In this document: positions 10,001-20,171 of the stretch, piece by piece
Layout: every line of letters begins with the position of its first letter
Position numbering within the stretch: position 1 is the first letter of the stretch
Source: Methanobacteriaceae archaeon
GTDB taxonomy: Archaea; Methanobacteriota; Methanobacteria; Methanobacteriales; Methanobacteriaceae
NCBI GenBank assembly: GCA_013403005.1
Contig: JACBOA010000018.1
Location: 1-31,797, forward strand
Direction: 5' to 3'
DNA length: 31,797 bases
The notes under the pieces: generated by a model
The model's input: only the letters and a program-made list of their open reading frames with translations
Told to the model about the DNA's origin: nothing
The model's database searches: none
Translations under genes and position numbers: made by a program

Positions 10001-10076
10001 TAATTTTTCCATCAATCAAACTTTGATCATAGAAATTTGAAACTAAATACAGAAAAAATTGTATTTCGGTGCCAAA

Positions 10077-10961
10077 ATGGAACGAAAAGCTATTTACATC
10101 CTTTTTTCTTTACTAATTCTAGTTCTCTTAGGAGCAATTGCCATCTATATTTTGACTGGAAATGGTCAATCACAATCTAATAATGGCAAAATTGGAGTAG
10201 TGGTTACAGTTGGCCCTCAAAAGGAGTTTGTTGAAAAAGTGGGTGGAGAAAAAGTAAATGTTACAGTATTGGTACCTCCGGGTTCCGATCCACATACCTA
10301 TGAACCACTCCCTAACCAGATGAAACAGGTTCAAAATGCAAGGATATATTTCCAGGTAGGTTCTGGAATAGAATTTGAAGTCACCTGGATGGATAAACTG
10401 GCCAGTATAAACCCTCAAATGAAATTAGTAAACACGTCTAATGGAATTGAATTAATTCCCAATATGGCTGAACATGAAGAAGGCAGTGATCCACATGTGT
10501 GGGTTTCACCTGAAAATGCCAAAATCATGGTGGAAAACATATACCGAAGTCTGGTTGAAATGGATCCTCAAAATAAGGATTATTATACTAAAAACAGAGA
10601 TGCATATCTTGGACAGCTGGATGAACTTGATAAGAATATTACTCAGAAACTTTCTGGGAAAAACAATACTAAAATAATGGTATATCATCCTGCTTGGGCT
10701 TATTTTTGCAAAGATTATAATTTAAAACAGATATCAATAGAATCCCAGGGAAAAGAACCTACACCCCAGGGTATAGCTAACTTGGTGGATCAGGCTCGTC
10801 GTGAGAACATAAAGGTTATATTTATCAGCCCACAGTATTCAACCAGTAATGCCCAGGTAATTGCCAATGAAATTGGTGGAAGAGTGGTAATTGTGGATGC
10901 GCTCAGTGAAAACTACTTGGAAAACATGAAAAAAGTAGCAGAATCTTTCGCCAGTACTTGA
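10077..10961 (+). CDS. znuA: Metal ABC transporter substrate-binding protein (TroA/ZnuA)
   Basis: A 294-residue cluster A-I binding protein that captures a divalent metal outside the membrane. The N-terminal hydrophobic segment (residues 7-27) is an uncleaved anchor or signal. Metal ligands typical of the family are seen: His73 (SDPHTYEP), His140 (DPHVWVSP), His204 (VYHPAWAYF) and Asp274 (VDALSENY). A short His/Glu loop (MAEHEEGSDPH, 130-140) stands where zinc proteins have a His-rich loop. The start chosen is ATG 10077, which has GGTG at 10068-10071; an in-frame TTG at 10059 lies inside a candidate operator. First gene of a three-gene operon with ATPase and permease. Metal identity (Zn, Mn or, given NikR next door, Ni/Co) cannot be fixed from sequence. 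Confidence 0.88.
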   Translation: MERKAIYILFSLLILVLLGAIAIYILTGNGQSQSNNGKIGVVVTVGPQKEFVEKVGGEKVNVTVLVPPGSDPHTYEPLPNQMKQVQNARIYFQVGSGIEFEVTWMDKLASINPQMKLVNTSNGIELIPNMAEHEEGSDPHVWVSPENAKIMVENIYRSLVEMDPQNKDYYTKNRDAYLGQLDELDKNITQKLSGKNNTKIMVYHPAWAYFCKDYNLKQISIESQGKEPTPQGIANLVDQARRENIKVIFISPQYSTSNAQVIANEIGGRVVIVDALSENYLENMKKVAESFAST

Positions 10962-10969
10962 ATGTTAAA

Positions 10970-10999
10970 AGAGCATATCCAAAGAGAGCATATCCGAAG
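10970..10999 (+). repeat. Tandem 15-bp direct repeat
   Basis: AGAGCATATCCAAAG followed directly by AGAGCATATCCGAAG, 14 of 15 identical, in the 130-bp gap between the binding-protein and ATPase genes. Function unknown. Confidence 0.6.
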
Positions 11000-11091
11000 A
11001 TTAATGAAATATTCTAATAAGATCCTAAGAAGAATGTTCCTTAAAAGATAATACTAATATTCAAACCCTAAACTGGATTTGGTGTAAATAA

Positions 11092-11838
11092 ATGGTGCTT
11101 AATGCAGTTGAAATAGAGAATGTGACTCTGGCATTTAATAAACAGCCAGTACTCCTGGATATTAACCTTTCAATTGTAGAAAATGATTTTTTAGCCATAA
11201 TAGGTCCTAATGGAGGAGGTAAAAGCACTCTTTTGAAGATAATCTTGGGTCTTGTAAAACCAGACCAGGGTAGAGTAAGAGTTTTCGGGCACAAACCTGG
11301 AAATCCGGCAAATCCTGTTGGCTACCTTCCTCAGCACGTATCATTCGACCCTGAGTTTCCTATAAATGTTTTTGAAACGGTATTGTCCGGAAGATACCGG
11401 GGTGTTATGAAAAATTATACCAAAGAAGACCGGGAGAAAGTTTTGAATGTCCTGGAAGAGGTGGGTATGGTTGAAATGCAGGACCGGCAGATGAGCCGAC
11501 TTTCAGGGGGTCAACAACAACGTGTTTTTATAGCCCGTGCCCTGGCACGCGATCCTAAATTGTTGTTATTGGATGAGCCAATGGCCAGTATAGACCCTGA
11601 AATGCAGAATTCATTTTACCAGCTATTATCAAAGCTCAGGGAGAGGATGGCCATAATACTGGTAAGTCATGATGTGGGAGCAGTTTCCACTCATGTGGAT
11701 AATATAGCATGTTTAAATAAAACACTATTCTACCACGGAGCAGTGGAATATGCAGCAGAATCCCTGGAGAAAATGTATAAATGTCCTGTTGATTTACTCA
11801 GCCACGGAATTCCCCATAGAGTTTTGAAAAAACATTAA
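11092..11838 (+). CDS. znuC: Metal ABC transporter ATPase (ZnuC/MntB-like)
   Basis: The 248-residue ATP-binding subunit powers the metal importer from the cytoplasmic face. Walker A is GPNGGGKS (38-45), the Q-loop Gln is in LPQH (81), the signature is LSGGQQQR (137-144), Walker B is LLLLDEP (157-163) and the switch His is in LVSHD (193). Length is typical. ATG at 11092 has GGTG 7 nt upstream. The gene lies 130 bp after the binding protein and 7 bp before the permease, consistent with one operon. Confidence 0.92.
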   Translation: MVLNAVEIENVTLAFNKQPVLLDINLSIVENDFLAIIGPNGGGKSTLLKIILGLVKPDQGRVRVFGHKPGNPANPVGYLPQHVSFDPEFPINVFETVLSGRYRGVMKNYTKEDREKVLNVLEEVGMVEMQDRQMSRLSGGQQQRVFIARALARDPKLLLLDEPMASIDPEMQNSFYQLLSKLRERMAIILVSHDVGAVSTHVDNIACLNKTLFYHGAVEYAAESLEKMYKCPVDLLSHGIPHRVLKKH

Positions 11839-11845
11839 AATATTA

Positions 11846-12661
11846 GTGATTCAAGTGACAGGAATCCTGGAATACACTTTCATGCAGAATGCCTTCCTGG
11901 CTGCAGTTCTGGTTAGTGTAGCCTGCGGAGTGGTGGGAACTTATGTGGTTATAAAGAGGATTGTTTTTATAAGTGGTGGTATTTCCCATGCTGCATTTGG
12001 TGGTATTGGAATGGGATATTTTCTGGGAGTTAACCCTATACTGGCTGCCATACCCTTCAGTGTAATATCCGCACTTGTCATGGGATTAACCAGTAAAAAA
12101 GTTAAAATCAGTGAAGACACAGCTATAGGGATTTTATGGAGCTTGGGAATGGCTATTGGAATCATATTCATCAACCTTACCCCTGGCTATGTACCTGACC
12201 TCATGAGCTACCTTTTTGGAAGTATACTCACTGTACCAGTAAATGACCTTTTTATAATGATGGCACTGGATATAATCATCATAATTTCAGTAATTCTGTT
12301 TCAGAGGGAGTTTCAGGGAATATCCTTTGATGAAGAATTTAGTAAAGTGGTTGGCATGCCTACCACAGCCTTTTATTTACTACTTTTATCTTTAGTGGCT
12401 CTGTCAGTGGTGGTAATGATAAAAGTTGTGGGAGTTATTTTAGTCATAGCTCTTCTGACCATCCCTGCAGCCATTGCCAAACAATACACCTATAATATAA
12501 GGCGGATGATGATTTTGGCTGTAATTTTGGGAATGATACTCACTACTGGAGGTTTGTACATTTCATACCTATTTAATTTAGCTTCCGGGGCAACCATTGT
12601 TCTGGTACTGGGCATAGGATTCTTATGTTCCCTGATAATTCAAAAAATTAAGGAATCTTAA
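11846..12661 (+). CDS. znuB: Metal ABC transporter permease (ZnuB-like, ABC-3 family)
   Basis: A 271-residue membrane permease of the ABC-3 family with about seven to eight spans. It forms the channel for the divalent metal delivered by the binding protein. Family landmarks include FMQNAFLAAVLVSVACGVVG near the N terminus, RIVFISGGISHAAFGGIG, and the conserved VKVVGVILVIALLTIPAA segment. The start is uncertain: GTG 11846 gives the longest frame, but AGTGAT (11845-11850) would be a Shine-Dalgarno site 4 nt before GTG 11855; either retains the conserved LEYTFMQNA. It completes the three-gene operon. Confidence 0.9.
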   Translation: MIQVTGILEYTFMQNAFLAAVLVSVACGVVGTYVVIKRIVFISGGISHAAFGGIGMGYFLGVNPILAAIPFSVISALVMGLTSKKVKISEDTAIGILWSLGMAIGIIFINLTPGYVPDLMSYLFGSILTVPVNDLFIMMALDIIIIISVILFQREFQGISFDEEFSKVVGMPTTAFYLLLLSLVALSVVVMIKVVGVILVIALLTIPAAIAKQYTYNIRRMMILAVILGMILTTGGLYISYLFNLASGATIVLVLGIGFLCSLIIQKIKES

Positions 12662-12859
12662 AAAACCATCTTTTTCTGTTAAAAATTATTTAAATCAATA
12701 AATATCTTTACTTCTCAAACCTATAATTTTTCTAGATAAATTAGAGAGAATTTAGATTGATTAGCATCCATATATTCTTTTAATTATTTTTCTAAAGAAA
12801 TTTCCTTGAATAATAGAAAAACCCAAAAAATATTAACTTAATGGAACTTAAAATATGTT

Positions 12860-13498
12860 ATGAAACTATGGGGTAGCTTTCAAATTCTGATTTTATTTTT
12901 GGTTTTGCTGGTTGTTGTTGGCACCTCCTTTGCTGATGTAATCAATCCGGGTGAGAAGAACATCCCCTTAACTTACCAGATCAGCAACATCCAAAGTTAC
13001 CCTGATTATGTTTTCATCCTTCATGGCAGCCCTAACCCTTCAATGGAAGTTTTAAACTCCTCCCCATTCAGTTTTTATAAGTTGAGCGTTTGTTCCATTT
13101 ATGCTGTACCTAAAAGTGTTTATAATGAACTGAAAATGAATCAGATGGATGAAAATCAAGCATCGTCCTTTTTAAATAATGATTCAAGAGTAGCACGCTC
13201 CAACTTGGAATTAAAAGGTATTTATGGAACTGTTCCCCTTAGCAATCCACTAGAATCTGCTCTTATAATCCTTAAAATTAACTCCATTCAGGGTAACAAT
13301 CTGGATATCCAAAAAGATAAGATTATCTACAGTTATTCTAATGGTCAGACTGTTGAACAACCCTTCCAGAACCAGAATCAGACTCCCACACCTGATTCTC
13401 CACCTTCCTGGGACTATTACATTTATTTCATCCTACTACCAATTATAGCATTAATAATCATTCTATTTATTGCTATAAGGAGAAGACCAAATAAATAA
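12860..13498 (+). CDS. Exported, C-terminally membrane-anchored protein
   Basis: A 212-residue protein with an N-terminal signal peptide (about 1-25, cut probably after TSFA), an extracellular domain of about 150 residues and a single C-terminal span (about 185-206) ending in RRRPNK, so the bulk lies outside. The extracellular domain opens with NIPLTYQISNIQSYPDYVF and contains two Cys or fewer. The segment before the membrane is rich in Gln, Asn and Pro. I cannot name a family with certainty. It sits 198 bp after the importer operon on the same strand; no functional link is visible. Confidence 0.7.
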   Translation: MKLWGSFQILILFLVLLVVVGTSFADVINPGEKNIPLTYQISNIQSYPDYVFILHGSPNPSMEVLNSSPFSFYKLSVCSIYAVPKSVYNELKMNQMDENQASSFLNNDSRVARSNLELKGIYGTVPLSNPLESALIILKINSIQGNNLDIQKDKIIYSYSNGQTVEQPFQNQNQTPTPDSPPSWDYYIYFILLPIIALIIILFIAIRRRPNK

Positions 13499-13668
13499 GT
13501 CAAATAATCAATTTTTCAATGTTCATCAAATAAATGGTCTTTTATATCAAGAATACAATCAAGAAAATATATATAATAATGATCCTCAATGAATATGATC
13601 TATTTGTTCATTAATTGACGATTTACAACGATTTACATTATAGAACAATTAACTATTACTATAAAACT

Positions 13669-13977
13669 ATGTTTGACCTTTTTCTATCTCTGATACTAAC
13701 AGTAGTTATTGAATTTTTAATTTTATGTTTATTTAAAAGAGAAAATAGAATAATTCTTTTTTTATATTCTCTGCTAATCAATTCAATAACTCTGCCATTG
13801 GCAACATTCACTTATCTTTATCTATGCCATGACCTTCTTTTAATAGAGATTACAGTTGTAGTTGTAGAAACAATATTTATTAAAATTTTACTGGAAACTG
13901 ATTATAAAAAGGCTTTTTTGATATCTTTGGCTATTAATTTCTTTACATCACTGCTCGGAGTCGTAATTGCTCTGTAA
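13669..13977 (+). CDS. Small integral membrane protein
   Basis: A 102-residue protein with about four membrane helices and few charges. Two glutamates sit inside hydrophobic segments (VVIEFLIL and LLIEITVVVVETIFIK), which may be functionally important, followed by DYKKAFLISLAINFFTSLLG. This E-V-V-E pattern recurs in uncharacterised small membrane proteins of archaea and bacteria. The ATG at 13669 is preferred over an in-frame TTG at 13615 because the extra 18 residues are polar and break the first helix. A TATA-like run lies near 13578-13586. Confidence 0.6.
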   Translation: MFDLFLSLILTVVIEFLILCLFKRENRIILFLYSLLINSITLPLATFTYLYLCHDLLLIEITVVVVETIFIKILLETDYKKAFLISLAINFFTSLLGVVIAL

Positions 13978-14183
13978 TCATTTTTATTTAAACTATATCT
14001 ATTTAAAATAAATCATATCTGTTTAAAATCAATTCAAGTCTAAACGGACTTATGATTAGGATAGAATTGAACTTTTTAATCTTTTAATCTTTTTATTTAA
14101 TTGATCAAAGTTTTCTCTAAAGTGGTTAATTTGAAAAGATTAAATCATGAAATCCACAAGATTTTTTTTTAAAAAATACTCTT

Positions 14184-14903
14184 TTATGGTTTTTTAAAAG
14201 ATTTTACTCCCTTTGATGTGGCAATGAGAACTTGATGAGCTACTCCGGCGAAGATTCCATTTTCTACCACACCTGGAATATTGTTAAGTGTTTTTTCCAG
14301 TTCTTGAGGGTTGTTTATCTCTTTAAACTGAACATCCACAATAAAATTATTGTTATCAGTTATTACTGGTCCATCTTTCATCTGAGCCATCCTAAGGGAA
14401 GGTGAACCACCTAATGTCTTCACGTGTTCTGAAACTGGCCGGTAAGCAGATGGTATGACTTCAATGGGCACCGGAAAATCCCCAAGTTTATCAACTTCTT
14501 TAGATTCATCCACAATAACCAAGAATTTACTGGCTGCAGAATCAACTATCTTTTCTAAAGTGTGTGCAGCTCCACCACCTTTTATGAGATTCAAATCGGG
14601 ATCTACTTCATCAGCACCATCCACAGCCAGGTCGGGTAGATGTTCATCAAGGGTGGTTACAGGTATTCCACAGTCCCTGGCCAGGAAAAAAGATTGATAA
14701 GAGGTTGGTATCCCCATTAGTTCAAGTTCTTCATTTTTAATCCTTTCTCCAAGTTTCAGGATGAAGTAATGGGCAGTTGATCCGGTCCCGAGTCCCAGAA
14801 CCTGTCCATCAGAGACCATCATAGCTGCTTCATGAGCAACTTCTTTTTTAGCATCTTCTAAAAGCTGGGCAGCTTCCCAGGCTACTTCTTTCTTCGGGTG
14901 CAT
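14184..14903 (-). CDS. rpiA: Ribose-5-phosphate isomerase A
   Basis: This 239-residue enzyme interconverts ribose 5-phosphate and ribulose 5-phosphate, supplying ribose in archaea that use the ribulose monophosphate route. Diagnostic motifs are GLGTGST (37-43, phosphate loop), VDGADEVD (94-101) and KGGGAAHTLEK (108-118) with the catalytic base Glu117. The start is ATG 14903, with GGGAGAT about 9 nt upstream. The N terminus carries an extra element: KKEVAWEAA (4-12) is repeated as KKEVAHEAA (19-27), and only the second copy corresponds to the usual family start. First visible gene of a minus-strand group, though separate from UPF0179 by about 200 bp. Confidence 0.95.
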   Translation of the reverse strand: MHPKKEVAWEAAQLLEDAKKEVAHEAAMMVSDGQVLGLGTGSTAHYFILKLGERIKNEELELMGIPTSYQSFFLARDCGIPVTTLDEHLPDLAVDGADEVDPDLNLIKGGGAAHTLEKIVDSAASKFLVIVDESKEVDKLGDFPVPIEVIPSAYRPVSEHVKTLGGSPSLRMAQMKDGPVITDNNNFIVDVQFKEINNPQELEKTLNNIPGVVENGIFAGVAHQVLIATSKGVKSFKKP

Positions 14904-15101
14904 GTATTTTATCTCCCTATTTAAAAAAATTTTTAAAAATTTATTATAATCTAATATTGTTATCGTTTTTAGAGCTAGTATCTATAAGTTTTTCACAGAA
15001 CTTCAATGTCCCATTGGAAATATTCCGTTGATTGGATTCTTAATGTCTTTATAAGATTAATGGTCTTTAGGATTATCTCAAATTATAATTTGAAAAACGG
15101 T

Positions 15102-15533
15102 TTAATATTTTAGAAGAACCAAAGTCAAATTATGTCCTCTAGGACATTTTTCAGGAGGCTTTCCTAATTTTTTGCTTATCTTGCATTTATCCTCTTTATA
15201 CAGGCCCTCTGGAAAACATAATTCTCTCAAATTGCATTTTTCATCACAATCAGGAGGGGAGAAAATGATATTTGAACCTTCAAATGCACGCTTGGAATCA
15301 ATAGCTGCTTTAATATGGGCTTTATCAACTTCAACTACCTTGACTTTACCTCCTTCGTGAACTGGGCAGGGATGTTCTGTGTTCTTTACTTGTCTGATCC
15401 GGTACATCCTACCACTTTCCAGGGATTCAATACAGGTGTTCTTGAAGCGGCACTTTTCGCACTGGCTGGCAGCACCATAGTGCCTGAATATAAGTCCTTT
15501 TTCAGCTAAGTTAGTCCCAATGAGGGTTATCAT
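15102..15533 (-). CDS. UPF0179 family protein
   Basis: A 143-residue, Cys-rich archaeal protein of the UPF0179 family. Nine cysteines (25, 28, 34, 56, 96, 100, 106, 117, 130) fall in two clusters, CEKCRFKNTC and CDEKCNLRELC, suggesting a metal or iron-sulfur site, although no function is established. The N-terminal MITLIGTNLAEKGLIFRHYG matches the family's usual start. GGAG lies about 10 nt before the ATG. It lies between rpiA and egsA on the same strand. Confidence 0.85.
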   Translation of the reverse strand: MITLIGTNLAEKGLIFRHYGAASQCEKCRFKNTCIESLESGRMYRIRQVKNTEHPCPVHEGGKVKVVEVDKAHIKAAIDSKRAFEGSNIIFSPPDCDEKCNLRELCFPEGLYKEDKCKISKKLGKPPEKCPRGHNLTLVLLKY

Positions 15534-15643
15534 ATCATCTTCTCCATATAAATTGGATCACTAATAATAATAGTTTATAAACCAATCATTAACTCATAAT
15601 TGGTGGTGATGGTAAATTTATTTTTTGTATCTAACATTTATTA

Positions 15644-16690
15644 CTACTCAATAACACCAGTTTTTTGAGCCACTTTACGTGCAGCTTCCTCTGTAAGACC
15701 TCTATCTCCCAAAATTGTATATCTTTCTTTCCTAATCTTATGGGCTTGAGTTAAGGCTTCAATAATGTATTCTGGTTCGATTTTAAGTTCCTGTGAATTT
15801 ACAGGAGCTTTGATAGTTTTGAGAGTATCACGGATGAACTCCCAGTCTCCACCATGAAGGTACATCATCATTATGGTTCCCACACCGCACTGTTCACCGT
15901 GCAAGGCTGGTTTTGGAGCTATAATATCCAAAGCATGGCTGAATTTGTGTTCAGCCCCACTGGCAGGTCGGCTGTTACCTGCTATGCTAATGGCCATGCC
16001 ACTGGAGATCAGAGCCTTCACCACGATGGCTGCACTCTCCACCAGCCCCTCTTTTATGGCACTTGCAGATTTGATCATGGTTTCAGCTGTAATCAAGGAT
16101 AAAGCAACAGCAGAATCACTGAAATCTTCATTCAACAAACGATGGGCAAGTTTCCAGTCTAAAATGGCAGTGTAGTTGGATATTATGTCTCCACAACCTG
16201 CTGCCAGGAGCTTAAAAGGTGCTTGGCTGATAATCTGAGTATCGGCAATAACTCCTACTGGTGGTTCAACTGCTAGGGAAACACTTCCACCCTGGTTTTT
16301 TATGGAGGCCCGGGGTGAAGCAATACCATCATGTGAAGCAGCAGTTGGAATGCTAACAGAGTGAGCATCTGATTGAGTGGCTGCCATCTTAGCTACGTCA
16401 ATCACTTTACCTCCACCCACACCTAAAACTGCACTTACATTATCCATAGAGTCCTGAACCTGGGTAATGGCGTCATATGAGGGTTTTTCTATGATAATGG
16501 TATCCACTTCAAAGTCATGGTCCTGAAGACTGTTTATGGCTTCTTCTCCGGCAATTTTCATTGTTTTTGGGCCACTAGCCACCAATATTTTACCTTTAAG
16601 TTTCAAATCTCTACATATGGACCCGGTTTCTTTAATAACACCTGGGCCACTGTGGATTTCTCGTGGTAATTTAACTCGATTAAAATCCAT
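15644..16690 (-). CDS. egsA: sn-glycerol-1-phosphate dehydrogenase
   Basis: A 348-residue NAD(P)-dependent enzyme reducing dihydroxyacetone phosphate to sn-glycerol 1-phosphate, the step that sets the stereochemistry of archaeal ether lipids. Seen in order: LPREIHSGPGVI at the N terminus, the nucleotide loop GVGGGKVIDVAK (about 90-101), PTAASHDGIASPRAS, and metal-site residues Asp168 (AAGCGDIISN), the EHKFSHALD histidines (248, 252) and His264 (ALHGEQCGVG). The start is ATG 16690 because GGAGAT lies 4 nt upstream; extending to TTG 16708 would place that site inside the coding region. Followed by UPF0179. Confidence 0.95.
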   Translation of the reverse strand: MDFNRVKLPREIHSGPGVIKETGSICRDLKLKGKILVASGPKTMKIAGEEAINSLQDHDFEVDTIIIEKPSYDAITQVQDSMDNVSAVLGVGGGKVIDVAKMAATQSDAHSVSIPTAASHDGIASPRASIKNQGGSVSLAVEPPVGVIADTQIISQAPFKLLAAGCGDIISNYTAILDWKLAHRLLNEDFSDSAVALSLITAETMIKSASAIKEGLVESAAIVVKALISSGMAISIAGNSRPASGAEHKFSHALDIIAPKPALHGEQCGVGTIMMMYLHGGDWEFIRDTLKTIKAPVNSQELKIEPEYIIEALTQAHKIRKERYTILGDRGLTEEAARKVAQKTGVIE

Positions 16691-16708
16691 GTAAATCTCC
16701 TTTACCAA

Positions 16709-17167
16709 AAAACTGATATTATTTTTAGGTTAACAGATAAAATATTTTTTGATTTAAATTTGTGAGGAAAATCATTTAATTCTTGCCTTATTTTGGTTAG
16801 AAAAATCAGAGGAAGATTTTTTAATATTTATGTAGTATATCTCGGATTTATTGATGCAAAACATTTATTATAATTCAATCTTAAATTGTTCTATTACACT
16901 AATCTGAATGCTGCTGTAATTTTAATCCTTATAATACTATTAAATCCATATATTATAGTCCTAGAATTATATTATTAGAAACCTAGTATAAGGAGTAAAG
17001 GTAATATATAAATCCAGACATTAGAATTGTCAATTAAAATCATCTAAAGTATGTAACTTAGATTGTTGTGGAATGGCATGGTCACATAGCCATATAAGAA
17101 TATAGTCTAAAAATGGATACTTTAATAAATTTAATATAAAATTTAGAACATTTATACTGGTGAAGAA
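16709..17167 (+). promoter_or_regulatory. proS upstream region with possible structured leader
   Basis: A 459-bp gap with no gene seen. A good TATA box (ATATATAAA, 17004-17012) would start an RNA near 17032 with a leader of about 135 nt. That leader contains a hairpin ATCTAAAGT/ACTTAGAT (17042-17063) and a second inverted repeat TGGC/GCCA near 17074-17092. A nearer TATA-like AATATAAAA at about 17133 could be an alternative promoter. GGTGA (17159-17163) is the proS ribosome-binding site. Confidence 0.35.
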
Positions 17168-18574
<1,407 letters not shown>

Positions 18575-18701
18575 AGTGTCTAAATACTTCAAAAAATTTT
18601 ATTAACATCTTACAAGCTTCTTTAAACCCATACCTTCATTGAGAGCTTGGAAATAAGAATTGGAAAATATTACCAATTGAAATATAGTAAAGGGATTTAC
18701 T

Positions 18702-19394
18702 ATGAACATACGGTTAATCATATTAATAGGGGCAGTGCTTGTCTTTGCTGGAGGTTGTGGGATGGCCAGCTTCCTTTCTGGAGGGGGCATCACACTCGAA
18801 CAGGCCTACGATAATAATCAAGCAGAAATCATTCAAAAAACCGTTGCCGGAACCATACCCCACAATGTAACCATTAGCAATAAGGGTAATAAACCATTAG
18901 TAGTGGATAAAGGCACCATTCTGAAAAGTAAGGAATCACAAAACCTGGTTATTATTGAAGATAAAAAAATCACTCCTAACAGCAATGATACGGTAAAAGC
19001 TTACTGCATGGAACCCGAGACAAAAGCAATCCCTGGAACAACATTGAACCCATCAGGCATGGCATCTAATCAAATAATGCAGATAATAAGCACCACAGAC
19101 CCTTCAGACCTTCAAAATGCAACTAAATCTCAACTTCAGATATGGATAATAGTCAGCAAGGGACAAGTTGATGTTTACTCTGGTGAAGCCATGGCAGTAG
19201 TTCAAAGTCAAAAAATTAAATACTACCAACTAAATGAAAAGCTGGAAATAGCTAAAAAAAGTGTTATGACCCGTTTCGACATAAGTTCAGAGGAAATTCA
19301 AAATATGTCCAGTAGTGCTGATTCGGGCAGTATTCAGGTGGGTAACTGGCTGGCTGCTTTAAGACAGTGGTTGAGAACCACACTTGGAATATGA
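18702..19394 (+). CDS. Exported protein of unknown function
   Basis: A 230-residue protein with an N-terminal hydrophobic segment (residues 4-17) followed by AGGCGM, which is suggestive of, but not a good match to, a lipoprotein box. The body is extracellular: a beta-rich part (ISNKGNKPLVVDKGTIL, IEDKKITPNSNDTVKAYCME) with a Cys in the AYCMEP motif, then a helical C-terminal half. The NTVKAYC-type arrangement is reminiscent of surface thioester-like domains, but the match is too weak to claim. GGGAT lies before the ATG. It sits between proS and cofC, all on the plus strand. Confidence 0.65.
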   Translation: MNIRLIILIGAVLVFAGGCGMASFLSGGGITLEQAYDNNQAEIIQKTVAGTIPHNVTISNKGNKPLVVDKGTILKSKESQNLVIIEDKKITPNSNDTVKAYCMEPETKAIPGTTLNPSGMASNQIMQIISTTDPSDLQNATKSQLQIWIIVSKGQVDVYSGEAMAVVQSQKIKYYQLNEKLEIAKKSVMTRFDISSEEIQNMSSSADSGSIQVGNWLAALRQWLRTTLGI

Positions 19395-19502
19395 AAAATA
19401 CAATTAAGGCTTTATTATTAGAATTTTTCCAAATTACTCTTTAAAAAAATGAATATAGTTAGAAACTATTTTAAAAAGATTAAATCACAAAAATCGGATA
19501 GC

Positions 19503-20171
19503 ATGAAAGAAACATTTGCAATAATTCCTGTGTCACGGTTTTCACAGGCAAAAACCAGATTATCCCCTACTCTTACTCCGCTTGAGAGGGAGAATCTTCT
19601 TAAAGCCATGTTGAAGGATGTTATTAGGGCATTAAGGGGTAGTGTAGATGGAATAGTTGTTATAAGTTCCGATGAAGACGTGCTTAATTTTGTTAAGAAT
19701 TTAAATGTCACATGTCTGGAAGAAGAAGGCCAAACAGACCTAAATGGTGCACTGACCCAAGCCGTAAATTACAGCTCCCAATACGCAGACCAGGTTCTCA
19801 TTATACCTTCAGACGTACCACTCATCCGCCGCAATCAGGCCCAGGAAATGGTTGAACTGGCAGAAAAATGGCCAGTGATCATTGCACCTGCAAAAGGTGG
19901 GGGAACCAATGCTCTGATATGCCCCACCAATGGAATAAAAATGAAATTCGGGGATTGTAGTTTTTTCCAGCATATTGAAGAAGCAGATAAAGCGGGCCTG
20001 CACAGATACATATATGATTCTTTTTACCTTTCACTGGATGTGAACACTGCTGAAGATCTGGGAGAAATCATGCTCCATGGTTCTGGAACTGAAACCAGCC
20101 GTTTCCTTAAAAGCATAGGTCTTCGGGTTAAATCCAACCATGGAATTGAAAGACTGAAGGTGGAAAGGTAA
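19503..20171 (+). CDS. cofC: 2-phospho-L-lactate guanylyltransferase (CofC)
   Basis: This 222-residue nucleotidyltransferase activates 2-phospho-L-lactate with GTP in coenzyme F420 biosynthesis, essential for hydrogenotrophic methanogens. Visible motifs are IIPVSRFSQAKTRLSP (7-22, nucleotide-binding N terminus), the metal-binding IPSDVPLI (101-108) and PAKGGGTNAL (129-138). The start chosen is ATG 19503 because family members begin at this point (MKETFAIIPV). An in-frame ATG at 19449 would add 18 mostly basic residues; neither has a strong Shine-Dalgarno site. The stop codon abuts the ATG of thiD, so the two are co-transcribed. Confidence 0.93.
   Translation: MKETFAIIPVSRFSQAKTRLSPTLTPLERENLLKAMLKDVIRALRGSVDGIVVISSDEDVLNFVKNLNVTCLEEEGQTDLNGALTQAVNYSSQYADQVLIIPSDVPLIRRNQAQEMVELAEKWPVIIAPAKGGGTNALICPTNGIKMKFGDCSFFQHIEEADKAGLHRYIYDSFYLSLDVNTAEDLGEIMLHGSGTETSRFLKSIGLRVKSNHGIERLKVER

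Noticed and set aside
15854..16175. Two plus-strand frames opposite egsA
   Set aside because: Antisense shadows of a well-conserved enzyme gene; no promoter or ribosome-binding site.
16709..17003. Search for tRNA or other RNA genes in the egsA-proS gap
   Set aside because: Only AT-rich sequence with scattered TATA-like motifs was seen; no cloverleaf-compatible pairing.
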